From an uncultured Bacteroidia bacterium (lineage in GTDB: Bacteria > Bacteroidota > Bacteroidia > Bacteroidales > UBA932), in the NCBI GenBank assembly GCA_902791945.1, contig CADAXR010000012.1:1-34755 (forward strand): a stretch of 34,755 bases of DNA. Direction: 5' to 3'. Under the pieces are notes generated by a model. It was not told where the DNA came from. It worked only from the letters and a program-made list of their open reading frames with translations, and searched no databases. Position numbers and translations under genes: made by a program. Position 1 is the stretch's first letter; each line of letters begins with the position of its first letter. Below are positions 7,734 through 16,068 of this stretch, one piece after another.

Positions 7734-9050
7734 ATGAACACAACGCGCGCGCACAAGATTTTCTCAGCCCTTATTGTCGTCTCGGCTGTTTTGTTCTCCT
7801 GTCACAAGGCCCCTCAGGCCGTTCAGGAAGAGCCTGAAGAGCCTGTAGACCCTGTCGAGCAGCCCGGGAAAGAAGAGCAGGGCGCCGGCGGAGAATCTTT
7901 CGGCTGGATTGGCACAGGTCTCCCCACTGTTGTCATAGATACCCCCGATGCGGCTCCGATCACTTCCAAGGAAGTGTGGATGGAGGGCGCCACAGTGACC
8001 GTCTACAATCCCGACGGCAGCGTTGATTACAGCGGCGGCCTCAGCGTAAAAGGCCGCGGCAACAGCACCTGGACCCAGTTCCCCAAGAAGCCGTATGCGA
8101 TGAAGCTCGACTCCAAGGGCAAGATCCTCGGGATGCCGAAGCACAAGAGGTGGTGCCTCCTCGCCAACTGGATGGACCGCACTCTCATACGCAACGACGT
8201 CGCGTTCGAGGTCTCCCGCCGCACCGGACTGGCCTGGACCCCATCCGGCCGTTTTGTCGAGCTCGTCCTCAACGGGGAGCACATCGGCAACTACTACCTC
8301 TGCGAGCAGATCAAGGTGGATGCGGCCAGGGTCAACATCGCGAAACTTGACGAGGACGCCACCGAGGGCGAAGCCATAACGGGCGGCTACCTGATGGAAT
8401 GCGACGCCTGGTTCGACGAAGCCTTTAAATTCCGTTCCACCATCCACGACGTCCCCATCCAGTTTAAGGATCCGGACGAGGTCAACGAGGCCCAGTTCGC
8501 CTACATGAAAGACTATGTCAACGCCTTCGAGGAGGCGCTCTACGATGAAACGTCCTTCGCTGCCGGCGACTGGAAGGAGTACATAGACATGGGATCCTGG
8601 GTGGACTGGTGGCTGGTCAACGAGCTCTGCCAGAACTCCGAGGTCAACCAGCCCAAGAGCGCCTATTTCCACAAGGACATCGGCGGCAGGCTGGTTGCTG
8701 GTCCTGTGTGGGACTTCGACTGGGGCACTTTCATGCCGAAGGACAGGTACAACTACGTCGCGATTGGTCCCAAGTATTACGTAGGCCAGCTTTTCAAGGA
8801 CCTTTCCTTCCGCCGTCTCGCCAAGGCGCACTGGGCGGAATACAGGGAGGGCCTTTCCAAAATACCGGAATACATAGACGAGGTGGCCGCGACGCTTGTG
8901 GCCTCCGACGCGATTAACATAGCGATGTGGCCTATTTCCAGGACGACCAACGGCGATGTCGACCTGAGCTATCCGGAAGCCGTAGCCAGGCTGAAGAAGG
9001 CATACACCGAGAAATTCGAATGGCTTGATACAAATATCCAAACATATTAA
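7734..9050 (+). CDS. CotH-family kinase lipoprotein
   Basis: A 438-residue surface or periplasmic lipoprotein (lipobox ending at Cys23, then a Glu/Pro-rich linker to about residue 50). CotH motifs are clear: 'RGNSTW' (108-113), 'LANWMDRTLIRN' (143-154), 'CEQIKV' (190-195) and the metal-binding active-site block 'GPVWDFDWG' (323-331), with Asp327 and Asp329 as the expected metal ligands. Bacillus CotH is an atypical secreted protein kinase that phosphorylates spore-coat proteins. Bacteroidota homologues next to SusC/D have no established substrate. It is the first gene of the long operon and ends 4 nt before susC, so a surface protein or the glycan itself may be the target (inference). Length and motif set suggest an intact enzyme. 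Confidence 0.9.
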   Translation: MNTTRAHKIFSALIVVSAVLFSCHKAPQAVQEEPEEPVDPVEQPGKEEQGAGGESFGWIGTGLPTVVIDTPDAAPITSKEVWMEGATVTVYNPDGSVDYSGGLSVKGRGNSTWTQFPKKPYAMKLDSKGKILGMPKHKRWCLLANWMDRTLIRNDVAFEVSRRTGLAWTPSGRFVELVLNGEHIGNYYLCEQIKVDAARVNIAKLDEDATEGEAITGGYLMECDAWFDEAFKFRSTIHDVPIQFKDPDEVNEAQFAYMKDYVNAFEEALYDETSFAAGDWKEYIDMGSWVDWWLVNELCQNSEVNQPKSAYFHKDIGGRLVAGPVWDFDWGTFMPKDRYNYVAIGPKYYVGQLFKDLSFRRLAKAHWAEYREGLSKIPEYIDEVAATLVASDAINIAMWPISRTTNGDVDLSYPEAVARLKKAYTEKFEWLDTNIQTY

Positions 9051-9054
9051 CCTT

Positions 9055-12000
9055 ATGACCACCAGATCCAGGGTTCTGTCCGTTCTTCTCATCGCGGCGC
9101 TCACGGCGTCGGCGGGAATCGCGGACAGTTTTGCCCAGACCAAGAAAACAGACAACCGGGTTGTCCGTACCATAACCGGTACGGTCAACGCCGGCGAGCC
9201 GTTCCCGGGGCCGCTCCCCGGCACAGCCGTCATCAACGCCAAGACCAAGCAGGGCGTCGTTACGGACGAGAACGGTAACTACTCGATCGGTATCACCGGT
9301 CCGGAGGACATCATCCAGTTCCGCCTTCTCGGCTACAAGGACGCCGACAGGATAGCGGGCGTCGGCGACAGGCTCGACGTAACTCTGGAAGATGCTTCCG
9401 ACGTCCTGGACGAGACCGTCATCATCGGCTACGGCACGACGAAAAAGAGGGACATCACCGGTTCCATCGTCTCAGTGACCAAGGAAGACATCGAAAACAA
9501 GATGCCGACCAACGTCTTCGACGTCCTCCAGGGCTCGGCCGCCGGCGTGCAGGTCACGTCCGGTTCCGGACAGCCCGGTGAAGGCTCCTCCGTCATCATC
9601 CGCGGTACTTCCACGATGAACGACGCCGGCGTCGGCCCCCTCTGGGTGGTGGACGGAGTCCCCACGACGGACATCGACCAGATCAACCCCTACGACATCG
9701 AGTCTATCGAGGTCCTGAAGGACGCCGCCTCGGCCGCCATCTACGGAGCGCGCTCCGCCAACGGAGTCATCCTCGTGACCACGAAAAGGGGCAATGAGAG
9801 CAATCCTGTCCTCGAGATCCGTTACCAGCACTCTTTCGCGACCCTCACCCACAAGCTTCCGCAGATCAATGCCAACCAGTACCGTAACATGCAGAAGGGC
9901 TACCTCGAGTATGCTGAAGGAGAGGGCAGCGGACTTGTGTCGCAGGCCGTGGTCAATATCCTCAATTCACAGCTCGGCGACCCCTACAACGCCCTCCTCA
10001 ACAATGACAATGACTACCAGAAGCTGGCCTACCGCCTGGCCCATAAGGACCAGGTGGACCTCAGTTTCGGCGGCGCTTCCCGACAGCTCAAGTATATGCT
10101 GATGGGCGGCTTCTACAACGAGCAGGGTATCATCAAGAAGACCAATTTCCGCAGGGCTTCCCTCCGTCTCAATGCGGACTATACCGCCAACAAGGTCCTC
10201 TCCCTCGGCACCAAGATCAATGTCAGCTACGCCAAGAAGGACGGTGTCGAAGAGGCTGGCTACCTCAACAGCATCCTCTCCCGCAAGCCGACCCTCGCGA
10301 CCCATTATCCTGACGGCACCCTCATCGGTACGCTCTGGGGGATGAGTCCTCTCGCGGCAAGCCTCCAGACCAACTTCAACGAGTACTTCAGGGCTTCGCT
10401 GTTCCAGTACCTCGACCTCAAGTTTACCGACTACCTCAAGTGGACGACCAACCTCAACGCCAATTTCGGCCTCGTCCGCTATACCTATATGCGTCCTACG
10501 GCCCTCAGCGACCAGTACCTCCACAATAACGGAGAGCACCGCACCACGCTGACCTTCGACCTGATGAACGAGAACTACCTCAACTTCAATTACACGGTGG
10601 GCGACGCGCACAACATCTCCGCAATGGCCGGATTCTCCATCCAGAGCTGGAGGACTGCACTTGACTACTACAAGGGCAAGGATTCCGCGACCGACGCCGT
10701 CTGGACGATGAACGCCTTCGCGGCCAACTTCGACCTCACTGCTACCGGCTCCACCGAGACAAGGCACAGGATGCTCTCCGGCTTCGCGCGCTTTACCTAT
10801 AATTATAAATCGCGCTACATCGTCTCAGCCAATGTCCGTGCCGACGGATCCTCCCGCTTCGCTTCCGACAGGAAAGTCGGTTTCTTCCCGTCAGTCTCCG
10901 CAGCATGGCGTTTCTCCGACGAGCGTTTCCTGCGCGGCGCGATGAAGGCTATAAAACTCACCGACGGAAAACTCCGCTTCAGCTACGGTCTCACAGGAAA
11001 CGAGGCTATCGGCGATTTCGACTCCCAGCTCAGCTATGCTGTGGGCGGCATCTACGATGGCGTCGCCGGAGTGACGGCTTCAAGAATCGCCGTCAATGAC
11101 CTCGGCTGGGAGCGCACGCGCCAGCTCAACGCCGGTCTCGACCTGAGCTTCCTCCAGGGACGCTTCCAGATCACGGTCGATTTCTTCGACAAGTACACTG
11201 ACAACCTCCTCGCCAACTACGAGATCCCCAAGGAGTGGGGTTTCAATACCGTCCGCAAGAACATCGGCGCCATAGACAACAGAGGAGTCGAACTCGCTTT
11301 CAAGGGCACTATCGTCAACAAGAAGAACTGGTACCTCCATCTGGATGCCAACCTCACCTACAGCCGCAACAAGGTCGTGGAGCTTGCCAACCACACAGCC
11401 TATATCCACTCCGACAACTGGTATATCTCCGAAGGCCGCCCTCTCGGTGACTTCTACGGCTACAGGAATCTCGGAGTCTTCGCCTATGACGAGTCAAACG
11501 CCTTCACTCCCGACTGGCAGCAGCTGACTCCCGTCTTCGACGGAGGAGTCTTCTCGGGATACACCCTCAACGGGCAGGCTTACAGCGGAGAGGTCCGCCA
11601 GAAGACTCTCCCGAGCGGTGTACCGTTCCGCGGCGGCGACATCAACTGGGACGAAAATCCGGACCACAGGGACGGCATCATCAATGACCAGGACCGTATG
11701 ATCCTCGGCAACGCCCAGCCTTTCCTCACCGGCGGTCTTTCGCTCACCTTCCGCTACAAACAGTTCACTCTCACGGCAGCCTCCTACTTCTCCTTCGGCG
11801 GCAAGATCTACAACTTTGCCCGCTACAATCAGGACCGCAACTCGATGTCCGCGTGGAGCACTACACCTACCGTTGGCTGGGTGGACAACTTCTGGGTCCG
11901 CCAGGGCGACGAGGTCGATTACCCTCGTCCCTTCGCTGACAGCTTCCAGAACGACCGCAGCGTCAATTCCAGGTACATCGAGAACGGTTCCTACTTCAAG

Positions 12001-12225
12001 ATCCGCAATGTGCGCCTCACATACCGCCTGAAGCAGACGGTAGTTCAGAAGATGAAGCTCCGCGGACTCGCTTTCTACGTGTACGTCACGAATCCTCTCA
12101 CCTTCACGGCCTACAGCGGCTACGATCCGGAGTTCTCCAACTACAGCGCCCTTTCCATAGGAATGGACACGAACCGGTTCCCCCGCAACCGCGAAGCAGG
12201 TCTCGGTTTCACGCTTAATCTGTAG
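9055..12225 (+). CDS. SusC/RagA family TonB-linked outer-membrane transporter
   Basis: A 1056-residue TonB-dependent transporter. It has a signal peptide (1 to about 28), a carboxypeptidase-regulatory-like domain (about 36-115, 'KQGVVTDENGNYSIGI'), the SusC box 'DETVIIGYGTTKKRDITG' near 119-136, a plug ('DVLQGSAAGVQVTSGSGQPG', 'SIEVLKDAASAAIYGARSANGVILVTTKRG') and a 22-strand barrel ending 'AGLGFTLNL'. SusC forms the barrel of the SusCD 'pedal-bin' importer for oligosaccharides. No STN signalling domain is present, so it probably does not signal through an anti-sigma factor. I use ATG 9055 rather than the upstream TTG at 9025, since 9055 starts directly with the signal peptide and lies 4 nt after the cotH stop. 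susD follows 5 nt downstream. Confidence 0.97.
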   Translation: MTTRSRVLSVLLIAALTASAGIADSFAQTKKTDNRVVRTITGTVNAGEPFPGPLPGTAVINAKTKQGVVTDENGNYSIGITGPEDIIQFRLLGYKDADRIAGVGDRLDVTLEDASDVLDETVIIGYGTTKKRDITGSIVSVTKEDIENKMPTNVFDVLQGSAAGVQVTSGSGQPGEGSSVIIRGTSTMNDAGVGPLWVVDGVPTTDIDQINPYDIESIEVLKDAASAAIYGARSANGVILVTTKRGNESNPVLEIRYQHSFATLTHKLPQINANQYRNMQKGYLEYAEGEGSGLVSQAVVNILNSQLGDPYNALLNNDNDYQKLAYRLAHKDQVDLSFGGASRQLKYMLMGGFYNEQGIIKKTNFRRASLRLNADYTANKVLSLGTKINVSYAKKDGVEEAGYLNSILSRKPTLATHYPDGTLIGTLWGMSPLAASLQTNFNEYFRASLFQYLDLKFTDYLKWTTNLNANFGLVRYTYMRPTALSDQYLHNNGEHRTTLTFDLMNENYLNFNYTVGDAHNISAMAGFSIQSWRTALDYYKGKDSATDAVWTMNAFAANFDLTATGSTETRHRMLSGFARFTYNYKSRYIVSANVRADGSSRFASDRKVGFFPSVSAAWRFSDERFLRGAMKAIKLTDGKLRFSYGLTGNEAIGDFDSQLSYAVGGIYDGVAGVTASRIAVNDLGWERTRQLNAGLDLSFLQGRFQITVDFFDKYTDNLLANYEIPKEWGFNTVRKNIGAIDNRGVELAFKGTIVNKKNWYLHLDANLTYSRNKVVELANHTAYIHSDNWYISEGRPLGDFYGYRNLGVFAYDESNAFTPDWQQLTPVFDGGVFSGYTLNGQAYSGEVRQKTLPSGVPFRGGDINWDENPDHRDGIINDQDRMILGNAQPFLTGGLSLTFRYKQFTLTAASYFSFGGKIYNFARYNQDRNSMSAWSTTPTVGWVDNFWVRQGDEVDYPRPFADSFQNDRSVNSRYIENGSYFKIRNVRLTYRLKQTVVQKMKLRGLAFYVYVTNPLTFTAYSGYDPEFSNYSALSIGMDTNRFPRNREAGLGFTLNL

Positions 12226-12230
12226 GAAAA

Positions 12231-13730
12231 ATGAAAAGAATCCTCAATATTACACTTGCCGGCCTCCTTGGCATTGCAACGGCCGGCTGCAGCTACCTTG
12301 ACGTGGATCCGATAAGCGAGGTCCCCGCAAGCGAGATGTGGAAGAACCAGAGGGATGTCAATGCCGGCATCGCCGAGATATATGCTTCCTTCCGCACTGC
12401 CCTGCGCAGCAACTGGTTCTCCTGGGGAGAAATGCGTTCGGACAACTTCGTCCTCTACCAGGAACTTCCTTCCGAGTATTCGAAACTCCTTCTGAATCAG
12501 ATGACGACGGACCTTCCGTCCACCAACTGGACTTCCCTCTACAAGGTCATCAGCAACACCAATTTCGCCATCCAGAACATTCCTGATGCCGACATCACCG
12601 ACCAGGCCCTCAAGAACGACTATCTCGCTCAGGCCTATGCGATGCGTGCTCTGTGCTACTTCTACGCCGTCAGGGTCTGGGGAGCGGTGCCGGTGTACCT
12701 TGAGCCTGTGGACAACCTCAAGAAAGCCGAGGTCAAGGGGCGTACCCCGATGGACGAAGTCCTCAGGGATGTTATTATTCCCGACCTTGAAATGGCAGAG
12801 TCCCTCATCAATCCAGCCAACGTGGAGCGCAAGCGCATAAGCCGCAACGCAATCTACGCCATCCTTGCCGACGCCCAGATGTGGCTCGGCGAGTGGGACG
12901 CAGCTGACGCGACCATCGACCGCTTCATGGCGGCAAACGGCAGCCCCAGTGCAGCGATCACCAATTCGAAGGTTGTTTTCCAGAAGGACATTGTCGCTCT
13001 TAAAAACACCTTCGTCGAGGCCCTCAACAATAAGGACGGCGACAATAATCCGACTGTCGACGAGTATGGCGACCCCAACGAGTTCATCTTCGTTATCCAC
13101 CAGAACATCGGCGAGGCCGGCCTCAACAACTACTCCCTTATCTGGAGCATCCTCGGATGCGGGATGGGCCAGGGTTCGACCGTGGTCCTTTCCCCGAAAC
13201 TCCAGCAAATCTACGAGGACGCCGCGGCGAGGGCTCCTGTCGACAAGCGCTTCGAGCAGTATCTCTGCCCCTCAAAGAGCAGTGCCGAGAGCTACCAGGT
13301 CCATAAGTATATGGCCAACGGAACCAGGGTCAACTATCAGGACTACATCAACTGCCAGGTGGCCTATCCAATCTACCGCTACACCGATGTCCTCCTCATG
13401 CAGGCCGAGGTGAAGGCCAATCTCGACAAATGGCAGGATGCCCTCAATACTGTTCAGTTCGTGCTTGAACGTGCAGGTGTCTCGTCCAGGCTACCTTCCG
13501 TGAGCAATTTCAGCTCGCGCGACGAACTTATCGACTATATCCTCGACCAGAAGCAGATCGAACAGGTCGGTGAGGGCAAGCGCTGGTTCGACCTCGTGCG
13601 CAACCATCGCGCCGTCGAGGTGATGAACCCCATTAACGGGCTTTCGGACCAGAGGGAGGAACTCTTCCCCATCCACCAGTCCGTCATTAATCTCTGCCAG
13701 GGCGCCTACGAGCAGAATCCCGGTTATTAA
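12231..13730 (+). CDS. SusD/RagB family glycan-binding lipoprotein
   Basis: A 499-residue outer-membrane lipoprotein (lipobox 'ATAGC', Cys20, followed by SYLDVDPISEVPASEMWKN, the classic SusD start). The helical TPR-like body includes 'AYAMRALCYFYAVRVWGAVPVYLEP'. The C-terminal block 'YRYTDVLLMQAEVKANL' and 'GEGKRWFDLVRNHRAVEVM' is typical of the family. It acts as the surface lid of the SusC transporter and helps capture the glycan. It lies 5 nt after susC and is the obligate partner gene. Nothing looks broken. The ligand cannot be read from the sequence. Confidence 0.97.
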   Translation: MKRILNITLAGLLGIATAGCSYLDVDPISEVPASEMWKNQRDVNAGIAEIYASFRTALRSNWFSWGEMRSDNFVLYQELPSEYSKLLLNQMTTDLPSTNWTSLYKVISNTNFAIQNIPDADITDQALKNDYLAQAYAMRALCYFYAVRVWGAVPVYLEPVDNLKKAEVKGRTPMDEVLRDVIIPDLEMAESLINPANVERKRISRNAIYAILADAQMWLGEWDAADATIDRFMAANGSPSAAITNSKVVFQKDIVALKNTFVEALNNKDGDNNPTVDEYGDPNEFIFVIHQNIGEAGLNNYSLIWSILGCGMGQGSTVVLSPKLQQIYEDAAARAPVDKRFEQYLCPSKSSAESYQVHKYMANGTRVNYQDYINCQVAYPIYRYTDVLLMQAEVKANLDKWQDALNTVQFVLERAGVSSRLPSVSNFSSRDELIDYILDQKQIEQVGEGKRWFDLVRNHRAVEVMNPINGLSDQREELFPIHQSVINLCQGAYEQNPGY

Positions 13731-13743
13731 TTGAGACAGCCTT

Positions 13744-14385
13744 ATGAAAAAGATACACATAGCAGCAATTGCAGCCATTTCTCTGGCCCTTTCCGCTTGC
13801 AACGGCTTTACGGTCCAGAAGGACTACAAGTACAAGAGCCAGCCGCTTGACCCCCACGTCGGAGTGAACGCCTGGGAATTCATGCAGACCCGGAGCGACC
13901 TCTCCGAGATGGTCAAGGCGGTCGAATACACCGGCCTTCAGGACCTCTACACCCAGGAAGACAGGACTCTTACATATCTGTTCCTCAACAACACGGCCTT
14001 CGCCAACTTCAAAAACGTACATGCCCAGGTGGAGAACATTACAGCCATAGACGTTGAGCAGGTGAAAAGGCTTCTGCAGTATCACATCGTCATCGGCGAG
14101 TATCATTCCCTCAACCAGAAACTTCCGGTACAGCCTATCTATGTGAAGACGCTTCTGGACGGGGAGTGGGGACTTATGACCCTGAAGGTCAATAAATCCT
14201 CTTCCAACTCCATAGGTTACCCCATCTCCAACGGCAACATTGTCGCCAACGAGAAGGGAAGTATTTTCAACAGCCGCCAGGCGAGCAGCATTGCTTCGAA
14301 CATTATGCCGACCAACGGCTTCATCCACATAATGAACGACTACGCGATGTTCCGCAAGACCGCCACTGACGAATCACCCTTTTAA
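13744..14385 (+). CDS. Fasciclin (FAS1) domain lipoprotein
   Basis: A 213-residue lipoprotein (lipobox ending at Cys19, LSAC). One FAS1-like domain spans about 45-205, with the two usual conserved blocks: H1 'YLFLNNTAFANF' and H2 'LLQYHIVIGEYHSL', then a C-terminal 'NGFIHIMNDYAMF' strand that matches the 'NGviHviD' pattern. FAS1 domains mediate adhesion or carbohydrate/protein contact on cell surfaces. FAS1 lipoproteins occur next to susCD in several Bacteroidota loci with unknown roles. The gene lies 13 nt after susD and 12 nt before the next lipoprotein gene. It probably acts as an accessory surface binding protein of this SusCD complex (inference). Confidence 0.85.
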   Translation: MKKIHIAAIAAISLALSACNGFTVQKDYKYKSQPLDPHVGVNAWEFMQTRSDLSEMVKAVEYTGLQDLYTQEDRTLTYLFLNNTAFANFKNVHAQVENITAIDVEQVKRLLQYHIVIGEYHSLNQKLPVQPIYVKTLLDGEWGLMTLKVNKSSSNSIGYPISNGNIVANEKGSIFNSRQASSIASNIMPTNGFIHIMNDYAMFRKTATDESPF

Positions 14386-14397
14386 CAGGATACAGGT

Positions 14398-16068
14398 ATG
14401 AAAAAGATATTTTTTGCATTCTGCGCCGCTGTCCTTTCTCTTGCCGCATGCTCGGAAAAGGAAGGAAACTATTCCGGAATGGCCGCGCCTGTCATCGAAT
14501 TGATGTACGAGAGCATAAATCCGGATCTCAACAGGGTGGACAACACTCCGGTCGTATGCGTAGTGTTCTCCGAAGCCGGCCTTCGCAGCGTCTCCCTTTA
14601 TAAGATGGAATCAGAGGAGGAAACGCTGCTGAGTGAGGTCACGGAGTTCCATGATATTCACCAGTATTCGATGAAGGAAACCCCTTCGTGGAACGAGAAC
14701 ATCACTTCTCTCAGGATAGTAGCCGTCGACAAGGCTTCCCGTGAAGCCTTCGTGGAAATCCCCGTCACCATCACGCCTTTCCTCCCGGCTCCGACCATCA
14801 TTTTCGAGCTGGAGAAAATCCATATCGACGAACGTAATGAGGACCCTAACGAGATCGTTACCAATTTTGACGTGACTTCACCGGCGGCCCTCTCAAGCGT
14901 CAGCGTGTCCATGTTCACTTCCGACGGTATAGTGGACGTCCCGCTCGAGCCATCCTTTCATGCCGGAGAATCCTCCTACGCTTTCTCCAAGACTCTCACG
15001 TATTTCGAAGGCTACCGCGGACTTCAGGTCTCCGCGACAGACGTCAACGGAAAGATAAAAATTGAAACGCTTCCCGTCGAGTATATTCCGGCGCCGGCGC
15101 CGGTCATGACGCCGACAGGCGAAACCGTTGTCGAGCCTGTCTTTGTCAAGGCTTCGGATTCACGCAGTTTCACATTCCATGTCGAAGCGGAGACAGGTCT
15201 TGCAAATATCGAGGTTGCAAAACTCACGAAAGACATCCAGGGGGCCGATGTGAGGAATCGTCTTGCCATCGAGTACTATGATGCTTCTTCGGATTTCTCC
15301 GTGGATTACAGTTTCACAGCTGAATCCTTCGACGAAGGAAGCCATGCCCTCGAGTTTATCGCGACGGATCGTCTCGGCCATGCGGCTACGGTGCATATCC
15401 CGACTCTTGTCAATCTTCGCTACGGCGCAGACATCGTGATTGCCGCCCAGCGCAACACAAAGGATCCGCTTATCCTTGAAGGATACCCGGGAGAGCACTA
15501 CTGTTTCTTCTCCGTCCGTGATTTCAAGACCTACTCCCTGTTTGATTTCTGGGATACCACCCAGAGGCGAAACATCGATTTCTTCTATTTTGCCTGGAAC
15601 AACGGCGGCGCTTCCGACAACGGTACACGCCTTATGAAGGCAAATGAGGACCGTGCAGGTCAGGATCCCGTCTGGTTTACCTACGTAAACGAGCAAGGTA
15701 CTACCGAGATACCCGTCCTCAGCGCTTCGAACTCCGAATGGGGAGGTCGCAACGGTACATATATCAAGAAATTGACCAGTGCTTACTCGTTCAACTTCGA
15801 CAATGTGACCGTCTCCGACCTTCTGGATCCTTCCGTCCAGTCTTACGTCGTACAGGGCAAAACGAACCCCGACTGGATTAATTACAAAGCAGGAGATTGT
15901 TTCCTCTTCAAGACAGGACCGGCTTCCACTTGTCCCAATTGCACCGGCATAGTACGCTTTGAGATGATCGAAGGCAGCAGGGACTCCTTCACAGGGCAGA
16001 ATGCCGTCCCGAACGACAAGCCATGCTACATCATTGTTTCCATAAAGGCACAAGTCATCGGGCAATGA
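14398..16068 (+). CDS. Multi-domain Ig-like surface lipoprotein (SusE/F-position)
   Basis: A 556-residue lipoprotein (lipobox ending at Cys18, LAAC) that I cannot assign to a named family. About three immunoglobulin-like repeats are suggested at roughly 30-118, 120-225 and 228-340; each starts near a 'P.i.l' strand and ends with a sentence like 'LRIVAVDKASREAFVEIPV', 'LQVSATDVNGKIKIETLPV' or 'LEFIATDRLGHAATVHIP'. A different C-terminal domain follows (345-556), rich in aromatics, with an odd 'TCPNC' cysteine pair near residue 523. Position after susD and the fasciclin gene suggests a surface glycan-binding protein analogous to SusE/SusF. Its stop overlaps the next start by 4 nt (ATGA). Confidence 0.8.
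   Translation: MKKIFFAFCAAVLSLAACSEKEGNYSGMAAPVIELMYESINPDLNRVDNTPVVCVVFSEAGLRSVSLYKMESEEETLLSEVTEFHDIHQYSMKETPSWNENITSLRIVAVDKASREAFVEIPVTITPFLPAPTIIFELEKIHIDERNEDPNEIVTNFDVTSPAALSSVSVSMFTSDGIVDVPLEPSFHAGESSYAFSKTLTYFEGYRGLQVSATDVNGKIKIETLPVEYIPAPAPVMTPTGETVVEPVFVKASDSRSFTFHVEAETGLANIEVAKLTKDIQGADVRNRLAIEYYDASSDFSVDYSFTAESFDEGSHALEFIATDRLGHAATVHIPTLVNLRYGADIVIAAQRNTKDPLILEGYPGEHYCFFSVRDFKTYSLFDFWDTTQRRNIDFFYFAWNNGGASDNGTRLMKANEDRAGQDPVWFTYVNEQGTTEIPVLSASNSEWGGRNGTYIKKLTSAYSFNFDNVTVSDLLDPSVQSYVVQGKTNPDWINYKAGDCFLFKTGPASTCPNCTGIVRFEMIEGSRDSFTGQNAVPNDKPCYIIVSIKAQVIGQ

Noticed and set aside
7764-9248. Minus-strand open frame of 494 codons opposite cotH and the start of susC
   Set aside because: Spans the boundary of two well-supported genes on the other strand; low-complexity composition.
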